Part shown: positions 8,059 to 16,173 of the stretch, piece after piece
Layout: every line of letters starts with the position of its first letter
Numbering within the stretch: position 1 is the stretch's first letter
Origin: Cytobacillus firmus
GTDB lineage: Bacteria; Bacillota; Bacilli; Bacillales; Cytobacillaceae
Assembly: GCF_023612095.1 (NCBI RefSeq)
Contig: NZ_CP086235.1
Coordinates: forward strand, 269,001-333,000
Direction: 5' to 3'
Length of the DNA: 64,000 nt
The notes under the pieces: model-generated
Database searches by the model: none
Seen by the model: only the letters and a program-made list of their open reading frames with translations
Told to the model about the DNA's origin: nothing
Translations under genes and position numbers: made by a program

Positions 8059-9771
8059 GTATACGCCTACAGAATCATAAGCGTTCATAACGGCTTGCGT
8101 CTCTGCAGATGGAGCACCATTTTTATCCGGATGCAGATCACGTGCAGCATTGATGGCTGCTTCCCTCATATCATGGAATCCGGATGAAGATGTTAAATAC
8201 AGAGCAAGGGCACGGTAATAGATTTTTTCTGTTTTGGATTTGCCAATTCCCTGTATGGTTATATCATTATTTGTGCCGCCCTCACTGATTAAGTAGGCTG
8301 CCTTATTGTTAATTCCGCTGTTGATATGAACGCCGCCTTTATCCTCTGTACCCAGGTAGCGGTCATCATAATGATCCGGATAGTGTCCTGAAGGCATTAA
8401 GCTTGTCTTTTTAGAAGCTGGATCACTCATGGAGCGAAGCCCGCCGTCACCTGGAATATTCGGGGTAGTGATATCTTCTCCCAGCTCCCATTCCACTTCT
8501 TGGGTCGTATAAATTTCTGCAAAATTCCCCAGGATATCAGCTAATGACTCATTGATGGCCCCAGACTCTCCTTGGTAAACCAGGTCAGCTGTATGTTCAA
8601 TCACGCCATGAGTCATTTCGTGTCCAGCTACATCCAATCCGCCGGAAAGGGAGCTGTATTTAATGCCGTCCCCGTCCCCGTACATCATTTGAATTCCGTT
8701 CCAGGCAGCATTATTCCACTTTGTGCCTATGTGGGCAGTGCTGATCAATTTCATTCCCTTATCATCCAGGCTGTTTCGCTTATGAACAATTTGATAGTAC
8801 CGGTTTACTTTATCCGAGTTGTAGTGTGCTGAAATGGCAGCAGGGTCATGGAAGAAGTTACTTCCGCTTGTAGTTGTTACTTCATAGCCTGTAAATCCAA
8901 ATAAACCACTGCCCAAGTTAAATAAAAGCGGATCAAAGGCTTTACCGTTGAATGTGGCCATCGGAACGGATGTTTTCAACCATACAGAAGGCCCATACAG
9001 ATAGCTCGTTCCTGTCTCCATGTCTTTTGCCGCATTAAATGACAACAGATTACCATGCACATCTAGCCCTCTTCCCAGTACCGGGGTAAGTGTCTCTTCA
9101 TCAACCGTGTGGATTTTATTGAAGCTGTCAATGACTTCTCCGCTCATTGCATCTACAAAGTAATGGAAGTAGCCAGGCTCCGGAAAGGAAGTGGAAGCTT
9201 TAACCAGGTATGCGAGATAGTATTTTCCTTTATTCGGGTAAATCAATAATTGGGACTTTATACCATCGTAATTTTTTACTTCGCCGATCTGTGATTCAAC
9301 CTGCTCCTTTACAATGCTGACAGCTTCGTCTTCTGAAAGGGAGGCCTCAGTTGGAATAATGGAGCGGGCCAGGTTTTGAGTGACTTTGCCAAGAGAAGCA
9401 TATACGTTATGGCTGGAGTCCAGTGCAACAGTTTGTCCGGAACCGTAAATAGGAATTCCTTTATATTGCTCCACAGTACGTACATGGTATGTACCTGTTT
9501 CAGAATCTTCCTGTTCGCTCACAATTTTAAATTGCTCCCCGGGATCTGCAAGTTTCACTTTAGGGGCTTGAACCTGTGATTGCAGATAAGCTTTTACCAC
9601 TTCATGCTTGCTTAATCCTTCTGCCTGGAATAGCACAGTTGCCGTGTTTGCTGTCTCTGCGGCTATTGCGGATGATGTTGGCAAAAGCCCTCCAAATGCA
9701 ACGGATAAGGCTAATACAGCTGGAATGGCTGCTTTCCTGCTTATCTTTTTCTTTTGACGCTTCTTTTTCAT
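8056..9771 (-). CDS. Thermolysin-like neutral metalloprotease (M4)
   Basis: A 571-residue secreted zinc protease. The ATG at 9771 follows GGAGAGGG and is preferred over an in-frame ATG 13 codons upstream; it opens MKKKRQKKK and a signal peptide ending near SAIAAE. FTP/PepSY-type propeptide sequence follows, to about residue 220. The catalytic domain has HEMTH (H384, E385, H388), the third zinc ligand E408 in GAINESLAD and the transition-state histidine H482 in VHINSG. It is convergent with the NprR-like regulator, the arrangement expected for a quorum-controlled extracellular protease. The exact paralogue (NprE, NprB or bacillolysin) cannot be fixed by eye. Confidence 0.95.
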   Translation of the reverse strand: MKKKRQKKKISRKAAIPAVLALSVAFGGLLPTSSAIAAETANTATVLFQAEGLSKHEVVKAYLQSQVQAPKVKLADPGEQFKIVSEQEDSETGTYHVRTVEQYKGIPIYGSGQTVALDSSHNVYASLGKVTQNLARSIIPTEASLSEDEAVSIVKEQVESQIGEVKNYDGIKSQLLIYPNKGKYYLAYLVKASTSFPEPGYFHYFVDAMSGEVIDSFNKIHTVDEETLTPVLGRGLDVHGNLLSFNAAKDMETGTSYLYGPSVWLKTSVPMATFNGKAFDPLLFNLGSGLFGFTGYEVTTTSGSNFFHDPAAISAHYNSDKVNRYYQIVHKRNSLDDKGMKLISTAHIGTKWNNAAWNGIQMMYGDGDGIKYSSLSGGLDVAGHEMTHGVIEHTADLVYQGESGAINESLADILGNFAEIYTTQEVEWELGEDITTPNIPGDGGLRSMSDPASKKTSLMPSGHYPDHYDDRYLGTEDKGGVHINSGINNKAAYLISEGGTNNDITIQGIGKSKTEKIYYRALALYLTSSSGFHDMREAAINAARDLHPDKNGAPSAETQAVMNAYDSVGVY

Positions 9772-10019
9772 AAAACCCTCTCCTTCAACCAAGTTTATAA
9801 AGTGTGACAATTCGTATTATTAAGAAAATAATTAGTTAAATCAATCTATTTCAGGAAATCCGGTATTGGTTTAATTTTTCATAGATTTCATGTGCCTTTT
9901 AATAAAAATCGCCGGAAATAGACAGATCTCGACGTGTTTTTAACCCATAATTAACCCAATTTAAAACTTCTGAAAATTTTGTATAATGATTCCCAGATGG
10001 ACAGGAAGGAGGAGCCCAA

Positions 10020-10784
10020 TTGAAAAAGTCCATGCCAAAGCGAATCATTCTTCCATGCTTATGCTGCTTGTCATTTTATGCCGGGCATCTGGCTGTCGGG
10101 GAAACAGAAGCCTTATTTTCAAGCCAGGCAGAATTGGAGCCAATGACGATAACATCTGCCTTCGTCTTTCCGGAAACGATTCAAAATCTCCGGAACCAAG
10201 CCGACGGGATCGCCGGCAGCATGAGACAGAACTTTAAGCTGGCCGCGGAGATATCATGGAATACAGAGTCAAAGCAGGAATTAGAAAATAAACTGGATGA
10301 GCTGGGAGAATTGGAAGAGCAGCTAAAGAAACAAATGGACAGGCTTGTCAGTATTGTGGATGAGCTGTACGCATACGAACAGCAAGCCAAAAGCAGCCAT
10401 ACCGGGAATCCTTCTTTCGCTTATATTCCTGAAGGATATCAGCATGCTGATCTATTACTGAGTGAAGTAAGGGCAGAAATGGATATTCAGAGGATAAAAG
10501 AGGCAGGCAGCGCCATCCGGCAGAAGATGATTGAGTTAGATGAGGAAGAAAAGGCTCGGGCAGCAGACAAGCCAGTTGAGCAGGGCTCGCCATCTGATTC
10601 AGGTGCAGAATTAAGCCAGGGAAAACCTGCTGAAATTGAGGGAGAAAAGGAACAGACTCTTGATGAGCCGATGCCTGACGCGAATGCATCAGGAAATCAA
10701 GATACTTCAGAAGAGGCATCCATAGAGATTAAAGACCAGGAGCTGGTGAGCGATGAAGAAAAAACTCTTGAAAATAGTGAGTAA
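10020..10784 (+). CDS. DUF4047-like secreted protein, first gene of a sipW operon
   Basis: Starts at TTG behind AGGAAGGAGG and encodes 254 residues. An N-terminal hydrophobic segment leads into VGETEALFSSQAELEP, a motif like the cleavage region of SipW substrates such as TasA and camelysin. The middle is a coiled coil (residues about 50-160) and the end is very acidic. Genes of this type (DUF4047) precede sipW and calY/tasA in the B. cereus group. The stop overlaps the sipW start by 32 bp, so translation is probably coupled. A TATAAT at 9982-9987 lies suitably upstream. Its role is inferred from context: the matrix or amyloid export locus. Confidence 0.75.
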   Translation: MKKSMPKRIILPCLCCLSFYAGHLAVGETEALFSSQAELEPMTITSAFVFPETIQNLRNQADGIAGSMRQNFKLAAEISWNTESKQELENKLDELGELEEQLKKQMDRLVSIVDELYAYEQQAKSSHTGNPSFAYIPEGYQHADLLLSEVRAEMDIQRIKEAGSAIRQKMIELDEEEKARAADKPVEQGSPSDSGAELSQGKPAEIEGEKEQTLDEPMPDANASGNQDTSEEASIEIKDQELVSDEEKTLENSE

Positions 10785-11298
10785 TATGATCGTGGCCCTT
10801 TTCATGATTGGAATCAGCCTGATTGCATTTGTGGTTCTTTCATCCAGAATTTCAGGAGGGGAGCCATCGCTGCTTGGGCACCAGTTTAAAGCGGTTCTCT
10901 CAGGATCCATGGAGCCAACCTTTCAAACAGGCTCGGTGATTGCAATTAAATTAAGTGATAACCAATCTTCTTATAAAAAAGGTGACGTTATAACTTTCCG
11001 CATGGAAGAGAAGTTAATTACTCATAGAATTACCGGGGTACAGGAACACAATGGACAAGCAGCCTTCAAGACTAAAGGAGATAACAACGATGGAGAAGAT
11101 CCATGGACTGTGTATCCTCATCATGTGGTTGGCAAGTATTACGGCTTCACTATTCCATACGCCGGGTATGCGCTGAATTTTGCGAGTTCAAAGGCAGGAT
11201 CTGCCCTTTTGTTGATTGTGCCGGGAGTATTATTATTAATTTCCGCAATCAGCACCATTATTGGAGCAAAAAGGGAGATTGAATCGAGTCAAGCATAA
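10753..11298 (+). CDS. sipW: Signal peptidase I, SipW (ER/archaeal) type
   Basis: A 181-residue membrane protein with an N-terminal membrane segment (about 10-31), the catalytic serine in LSGSMEPT (S52), the partner histidine in THRITG (H91, in place of the bacterial lysine), the TKGDNN motif and a C-terminal membrane segment. The Ser-His pair marks the SipW group, which in B. subtilis processes the matrix proteins TasA and TapA. Here it sits between a DUF4047-like gene and a camelysin-like gene, its expected substrates. Confidence 0.93.
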   Translation: MKKKLLKIVSNMIVALFMIGISLIAFVVLSSRISGGEPSLLGHQFKAVLSGSMEPTFQTGSVIAIKLSDNQSSYKKGDVITFRMEEKLITHRITGVQEHNGQAAFKTKGDNNDGEDPWTVYPHHVVGKYYGFTIPYAGYALNFASSKAGSALLLIVPGVLLLISAISTIIGAKREIESSQA

Positions 11299-11379
11299 GT
11301 GGTTAGATCTCCTATGTATCTGCAAACGTACATAAGAGTTTAATAAATTATCTATTACAAATTTAGGGGGAATGCAAGA

Positions 11380-11987
11380 ATGAGTTTTACAAAGAAGATC
11401 AGCCAGGGTGTTATGAGTGCAGCATTGGGGCTGTCACTAATTGGCGGGGAACATTTGCCTATTTTAGTGACACAGTTGACACGCAGAATACGTTTGCTTC
11501 CGGTACATTGGATTTAGGAATGAACCCAAGCGCGGTTGTGAATATCGACAACATTAAACCAGGCGATGAAGTTTACCGTGAATTCACACTGGAAAACAAT
11601 GGTACATTAGATATTCATAAAGTCCTCTTGAACACCCATTACAATGTGGCTGATGCAAAAGGGGATAATACAGATGACTTTGCCAAACATATTAAAGTAA
11701 CGATTATGTACAATACCAGCAGTGCAACAAACGCTGTTATAGAAACAACTCTGTATGAGCTGCAAAGCCAGCAGCCGGACCTGACAGAACTAAATACATC
11801 TGGCAGTCCAAAACCGGACGGCATTCCAGCTGGTGAAAAGGAAAAAATCTTTGTTCTGTTTGAGTTTGTGGACAATGGACAAGACCAAAACCAGTTCCAG
11901 GGTGATACGCTCGAGGTCAATTGGACATTTAATGCGGAGCAGGCTGCCGGCACCTACAACGATGATACGGATGAGAGCAGCAACTAA
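11380..11987 (+). pseudogene. calY: Camelysin/TasA-like matrix protein gene, broken by a 1-base frameshift
   Basis: The ATG at 11380 follows AGGGGG. The first frame gives MSFTKKISQGVMSAALGLSL then IGG, the classic CalY signal peptide, and stops at 11515. The -1 frame then continues as TFAYFSDTVDTQNTFASGTL and DLGMNPSAVV to 11987. Adding one base at the G4 run 11446-11449 restores a 202-residue protein of normal CalY length, with the SipW cleavage region intact. In the B. cereus group CalY and TasA are biofilm fibre proteins. The break is either a real mutation, a slippage hotspot or a sequencing error; three other genes here show the same kind of break. Confidence 0.88.
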
Positions 11988-11998
11988 TTTTAAACGGG

Positions 11999-12031
11999 CA
12001 GGACTGGCGGCAGCACCGCCAGTCCTGTTTT
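11999..12031 (+). terminator. Terminator of the sipW-camelysin operon
   Basis: Stem CAGGACTGGCGG / CCGCCAGTCCTG with loop CAGCA, followed by TTTTA. It ends at the stop codon of the convergent thioredoxin-like gene. Confidence 0.9.
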
Positions 12032-12359
12032 ACTCATCAATAACCCCTTCATATATCCTTTTCAAATCATCACGAAGCTTCTCGACCGGAATGAACCGCG
12101 CTTCCCTCAATACTTCTCTTCCATCCAGATATAAGGCAATCACAGGCACTGTAAAGGCCATCAGGTACCCGGCAATTTCAGTTACCTTTCCAGCATTCAC
12201 AAGCCGTGCTTCGATACGGGGGTAATCCTTTAACACTTCCTCCACCTGAGGAAGCAGACCATGACAGACGCTTCAGCTGTCATGCAGCACATAAATAAGA
12301 CCCAGCTCCGTGCTTTGAATAAATTGATGCACCTCTTCCATCGCTGTCAGCTCTTTCAT
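12030..12359 (-). CDS. Thioredoxin-like protein with in-frame UGA at the first CxxC cysteine (candidate selenoprotein)
   Basis: From the ATG at 12359, behind GGAGG, one frame runs 109 codons to the TAA at 12030, interrupted only by TGA at 12275-12273 (codon 29). The context is LIYVLHDS-(UGA)-SVCHGLLPQV, where related Bacillus thioredoxin-family proteins have CSVCH, so the UGA replaces the nucleophilic cysteine and Cys32 is the resolving one. The thioredoxin-fold features downstream are intact (FTVPVIALYLDG with the cis-proline). A hairpin begins 18 bases after the UGA. Either the codon is read as selenocysteine or it is a nonsense mutation that leaves only codons 30-109. Machinery for selenocysteine is not in this window. 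Confidence 0.75.
12236..12254 (-). promoter_or_regulatory. SECIS-like hairpin downstream of the in-frame UGA
   Basis: On the minus strand CTTCCTC pairs perfectly with GAGGAAG around the loop AGGTG, and two wobble pairs can extend the stem. The loop starts 25 bases after the UGA and has G in its first two positions. This agrees with the general bacterial SECIS pattern: a small apical loop with an early G, about 16-37 bases from the UGA. A seven-base stem can also occur by chance, so this is suggestive only. Confidence 0.45.
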
Positions 12360-12448
12360 TTTTATCCTCCTCCCGGCATTTTTTCCATTATACAATAGGA
12401 TTTCCAGAACCTATCCTAGAATACCTTATGGGAAAAGGAGTGGTTAGA

Positions 12449-13045
12449 TTGGCAAATTTATGGGAAGAGAAGTTTTCTCAAGAAGGCTATTTATATGGCG
12501 AAGAGCCCAATGAATTCATCAGAGAGCAGGCATGGCGGCTTGAAGGGCACAAACGAGTTGTCGCCTTTGCCGAGGGGGAGGGCCGAAATGCTGTATTCCT
12601 TGCAAGAAAGGGGTATGATGTAACAGCATGGGATTATACGCAAAGCGGGTTAAACAAAACACAGCAGCTGGCTGAGAGCCATCAGGTCAGAGTGGAAACA
12701 GGGCAGAAGGATCTGATTCATGATTCTGTGCCAACTGAGGAATATGACGCTTCGATTATGGTTTTCGGCCATTTTCTGAAAAAAGACCAAAAAACCGTAT
12801 TTGATAAGCTAGTTTCTGTTGTCAAGCCGGGTGGAATTGTCATGCTTGAGGTTTATTCAGAGGATCAGCTAAGCTATGGTACAGGCGGGCCGAAAAGTGT
12901 GGATATGGTCTATCATCCTGCAGATATTCTTCAATGGATTCAGGGTTATAAGGTCCTTCATTTCTTTTACGGCGAACAGGAAAGAGTGGAAGGAAAAGGC
13001 CATACAGGAACGGGACACGTCATCCAGGTGATCCTGCAAAAGTAG
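12449..13045 (+). CDS. Class I SAM-dependent methyltransferase (TehB-like)
   Basis: The TTG at 12449 lies eight bases after AAGGAG and gives a 198-residue protein opening MANLWEEKFSQEGYLYGEEP. An ATG 21 bp upstream would put the binding site inside the gene. The SAM-binding motif I appears as VVAFAEGEGRNAVFLARKG, and the acidic and post-I motifs follow (VTAWDYTQ; SIMVFGHFLKK). The family includes tellurite-resistance-type and other small-molecule methyltransferases; the substrate is unknown. It is a single gene ending in its own terminator. Confidence 0.85.
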   Translation: MANLWEEKFSQEGYLYGEEPNEFIREQAWRLEGHKRVVAFAEGEGRNAVFLARKGYDVTAWDYTQSGLNKTQQLAESHQVRVETGQKDLIHDSVPTEEYDASIMVFGHFLKKDQKTVFDKLVSVVKPGGIVMLEVYSEDQLSYGTGGPKSVDMVYHPADILQWIQGYKVLHFFYGEQERVEGKGHTGTGHVIQVILQK

Positions 13046-13077
13046 AAAAAGGAGGCAAAATGAGCCTCCTTTTTTTT
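13046..13077 (+). terminator. Terminator of the methyltransferase gene
   Basis: Stem AAAGGAGGC / GCCTCCTTT followed by a T run, directly after the stop codon. Confidence 0.9.
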
Positions 13078-13096
13078 AAGGATAAGAAAGTATATA

Positions 13097-13240
13097 ATTT
13101 TTGAACGTCGATAACTGTCTAGCTCCAGCGCCTACCCCCTCGAGGTCACAAGCCAATCCTCCCAAAAAGGCAAAGAACGCCTTTCCGGAAGGCTCGTCTT
13201 GTGCTTGTCGGGGGTGGGCAAGGCGCTTGCGCTTTTCTTA
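13097..13240 (-). repeat. GCGCC-type dispersed repeat, copy 1
   Basis: Starts with TTTTTGAACGTCGATAACTG then TCTAGCTCCAGCGCC, and ends GGCAAGGCGCTTGCGCTTTT. The same ends occur at 54056, 60613 and (inverted) 62333. It is internally self-complementary in places (AAGGCAAAGAACGCCTT). It fills the gap between convergent genes, and its GCGCTTTTC end runs straight into the stop codon of the MFS gene. Confidence 0.8.
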
Positions 13241-14413
13241 AGGTGTAATCGAATGGGTTCTGTTCACCTTGGCAGAATACACACGATACATGATGAATGC
13301 CAAACCGGAAAGCAGGATTCCCGTCAGGTACGGAGCACCGATGCTGATGGTGAACAGCCATCCTCCGAGCGGCGGGCCGATAATGCGTCCCAGGGAATCA
13401 AAGGATGACAGCAGGCCAGTCGTACTGCCGTGTCCAGTTTGAGATGTTTTTGTCAGCAGGGAAGAAACACTCGGACGGATAAATCCGTTCCCTATGCCGA
13501 AAATCGTCAGGAAAATCGCTGCAGTCGTAAAACTGTCAACCAGGAGAATCAATCCGAAGCCTATGGCGGAGACGATGGTCCCCAGCTGAATCACAGCTCC
13601 TTCTCCATACTTTTTCGTCATTCGCCCTACCAGGCCGCCCTGCACAAGGGCGCCTCCAAATCCCATAATCATAAAAATATAGCCCAGCTCCACGGTGCCA
13701 AGGCCGGCTTTTTCAGCCGCAAAATACGCAAAAGTTGCTTCCAGGCCTGCCAGTGACAGCGAAACAAACAGCTGAAGGATAAACAAAATGCCCGTGTTTC
13801 CTCTTAAAGCGGTCATCAGACCTGGACGCTTAGCTGTTCCCTGGCTGCGCTGCTCCGGTGAAAGGGATTCTTTCAGCACAAGCATGACAAGGAAAAAGGT
13901 GATAAACGAAGAAGTTCCTGCCGCGTAGAAAGGAAGGTTCAAACTTTCCCGGGAAAAGATGCCGCCGATCGCCGGGCCGAAAATGAAGCCTAAGCCCACT
14001 GCAGCACCAATGATGCCCATCCCTTTTCCGCGGTCTTCTTCAGATGTAATATCCGCTACATAAGCCATGACCGTCGGCATATTGGCAGATGACAGAAAGC
14101 CGCCGATGATTCTGGCTGCAAACAGCATCCACAGCTCAGTGGACAGGGCCATCATGAAGAAAGACAATCCAAGGCCAAAAATACCGATCATAATGACAGG
14201 CTTGCGTCCAATTTTATCGGAAACGCGCCCCCACATAGGCGCAAACAGCAGCTGCATCAGTGAATAAACGGCCATTAACAGGCCCAGTTCAGTGGGTGAT
14301 GCCCCTAATTCTTCCGCATAAAAGGGGATGACAGGAATAATGATTCCAAACCCCACCATCACAAGAAACATAACGGCGAATAAAAGAGGCAGTGCTTTTT
14401 TAGTATTCAACAT
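13238..14413 (-). CDS. MFS drug efflux transporter (Bmr/NorA/TetA-like)
   Basis: A 391-residue protein with 12 predicted membrane segments. The ATG at 14413 follows TGGAGTG and gives MLNTKKALPLLFAVMFLVMV. Visible family motifs are motif A (GRVSDKIGRKPVIMIG) after the second segment and the antiporter motif C (GAAVGLGFIFGPAIGG) in the fifth. The substrate cannot be told from sequence; drug/proton antiport is the family norm. It stands alone, with a dispersed repeat at its 3' end in place of an obvious terminator. Confidence 0.9.
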   Translation of the reverse strand: MLNTKKALPLLFAVMFLVMVGFGIIIPVIPFYAEELGASPTELGLLMAVYSLMQLLFAPMWGRVSDKIGRKPVIMIGIFGLGLSFFMMALSTELWMLFAARIIGGFLSSANMPTVMAYVADITSEEDRGKGMGIIGAAVGLGFIFGPAIGGIFSRESLNLPFYAAGTSSFITFFLVMLVLKESLSPEQRSQGTAKRPGLMTALRGNTGILFILQLFVSLSLAGLEATFAYFAAEKAGLGTVELGYIFMIMGFGGALVQGGLVGRMTKKYGEGAVIQLGTIVSAIGFGLILLVDSFTTAAIFLTIFGIGNGFIRPSVSSLLTKTSQTGHGSTTGLLSSFDSLGRIIGPPLGGWLFTISIGAPYLTGILLSGLAFIMYRVYSAKVNRTHSITP

Positions 14414-14601
14414 GTTCACTCCAGTTAAAGTCAAATTCCATCTAAGTATTATGATTATAACAAAAACACTCCCATACTTTCACCTTAGGTAAATTAGTTC
14501 TATTTATCATGGACTTAAAAGGCGGGTCTGTAAAAAGGTGAATAGTGCCAGAAGCTTTGGAAAATCTATAGCTATACTTCTAAATTAAAGGAGAGATAGA
14601 G

Positions 14602-14792
14602 ATGCCAAAGCAGCCGAATAAAGTAACAGAAGAACAGCAGATCGTATCAGCCCAAAACCAGGCGGACCAATTCAAAAAGGAATGGACACCGAATTTGCCC
14701 TTGAAGAAAACGTCCAGGATGCGGCAGCCAAAAGCCAGCAGTATGAGGCACAGAACCAGCAGCCGACCTATGAACCGAATAAGCCATTTTAA
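14602..14792 (+). pseudogene. Gamma-type small acid-soluble spore protein gene, frame broken by one base
   Basis: The ATG follows AAAGGAGAG. The first frame reads MPKQPNKVTEEQQIVSAQNQ then ADQFKK; the next frame continues GMDTEFALEENVQDAAAKSQ then QYEAQNQQPTYEPNKPF and stops at 14792. Restoring one G at 14679-14680 gives a 63-residue protein with the TEFAxExxVQ pattern of gamma-type SASP, which store amino acids in the spore core. As read, the first frame runs on to 14805 as unrelated sequence. The conserved reading on both sides of the break makes a sequencing error plausible. Confidence 0.75.
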
Positions 14793-14797
14793 TGAAA

Positions 14798-14836
14798 CAG
14801 CATGATGGGTATTGCGCCTGTCGTGCTGCTTTTTTG
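14798..14836 (+). terminator. Terminator after the spore protein gene
   Basis: Stem CAGCATGA / TCGTGCTG (one wobble pair) followed by CTTTTTTTG, a few bases past the restored stop codon. Confidence 0.7.
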
Positions 14837-14937
14837 TTTGGAATTCAGGGATCAGTCATCAGCCGCCTATGATTTTTTGAACCTATCCCCAAACTCTTGT
14901 AAAATAAGTGCAAACCAGATAGAAAAAAGGAGTCATT

Positions 14938-16079
14938 ATGAAAAGTCATATCGTAATTGGTGCAGGAATTCTGGGGGCCTCTGCTGCCTATCATTTGGCT
15001 AAGGCAGGTGCCAAAGTCACCATTATTGACCGCAAAGATCCGGGCAGGCAACAGATGCTGCGGCCGGAATCATATGCCCCTGGCTGTCACAGCGGCGGAA
15101 TAAAGCGTGGTATGCGCTCGCCAAAGGGGGAGCGGCTTATTATCAGACACTGATCAGGGAGCTTGAAAAAGACGGCGAGACAGAGACCGGCTATCAGCAG
15201 GCAGGCGCCGTCAGCCTTCATACCGATCCTGCAAAGCTCGAAAAAATGGAAGAACGGGCTTTGAAAAGGCGCGGAGATGCCCCTGAAATGGGGGAGATAT
15301 CACCCTTGTCTCCGGAACAGACATCCCGGCTGTTTCCGGCATTGGCTAAGGAATATGCCTCTGTGCATGTAAGCGGTGCGGCGCGCGTCAACGGCCGCGC
15401 ACTGCGCGACGCGCTCCTGCGGGCAGCTGAAAAGCATGGTGCGGAAGTGGTGCAGGGCTCCGCAGAACTTGTGTGCCAGGAAGATGAGATTACAGCTGTT
15501 ACAGCCAATGGAAAGCAATATGAAGCGGAAAGTGTGATTTCAGCGGCCGGAGCATGGGCAGGAGAGCTTTTTGAGCCGCTTGGAATCCAGCTGGATGTGA
15601 AGCCGCAAAAAGCGCAAATCGTCCATCTTCAGCTTGAAGGAGAAGATACGGCGGACTGGCCGGTTGTCATGCCGCCAAACAATCAATATATTCTGGCTTT
15701 TGAGGGCGGACGCATTGTCATTGGTGCGACCCATGAAGATGATATGGGCTACGATTTAAGAGTCACAGCAGGCGGGTTAAATGACATTTTTGAAAAAGCC
15801 CTGGCAATCGCCCCGGGATTATTGAATGGAACGTTTACAGAAGCACGCGTGGGATTTCGTCCCTATACACCCGGATTTCTGCCCATTATAGGCCAAATTC
15901 CTGGTCTCAGAGGTCTTTACATAGCAAATGGGCTTGGAGCCTCTGGGCTCACCGCAGGGCCGTTTCTTGGCGCTCAAGCGGCCAGGCTTGCTCTCGGGCA
16001 GGAGGTTGATATTGACCTGAGCCTCTATGATCCGGCTGGTGCCGTAAAAAAGAATAGGATCTCAAGGTGCCTGTTTTAG
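14938..16079 (+). pseudogene. FAD-dependent oxidoreductase (DAO/glycine-oxidase family), frame broken by one base
   Basis: The ATG follows AAAAAAGGAG. The N-terminus MKSHIVIGAGILGASAAYHL is a Rossmann FAD-binding motif. At 15042-15044 (GGG) one base is missing: the first frame ends at 15153, while the next gives QATDAAAGIICPWLSQRRNK and continues without a stop to 16079. With one base restored the protein has 380 residues, normal for DadA-like or glycine-oxidase-like enzymes, with the conserved end GFRPYTPGFLPIIGQIPGLR then GLYIANGLGASGLTAGP. The substrate is probably a D-amino acid or glycine-type amine. The intact second part argues against long-standing decay. Confidence 0.85.
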
Positions 16080-16097
16080 CAGCAGGCACTTATTTTT
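16064..16097 (+). terminator. Terminator overlapping the oxidoreductase stop codon
   Basis: Stem GTGCCTG / CAGGCAC, with the TAG stop in the loop, followed by TTATTTTTG. Confidence 0.75.
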
Positions 16098-16173
16098 GTA
16101 TCTGATAAGTTAATAAATCGCTTCATTTCGGGTATACACTAATGAAAGTGATGTTTCATTAGGAGGCTGAATC

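Noticed and set aside
7941..8090. NprX/Phr-type signalling pro-peptide after the NprR-like gene
   Set aside because: The position and GGAGACGGAG are suggestive, but the sequence lacks a clear signal peptide, does not resemble known pro-peptides and runs through the terminator hairpin. It is kept only as a candidate within the finding on the regulator.
11446..11449. Programmed ribosomal frameshift in the camelysin gene
   Set aside because: There is no slippery heptamer of the usual X XXY YYZ form or supporting pseudoknot, and three unrelated genes show the same single-base loss. Mutation or base-calling error is simpler.
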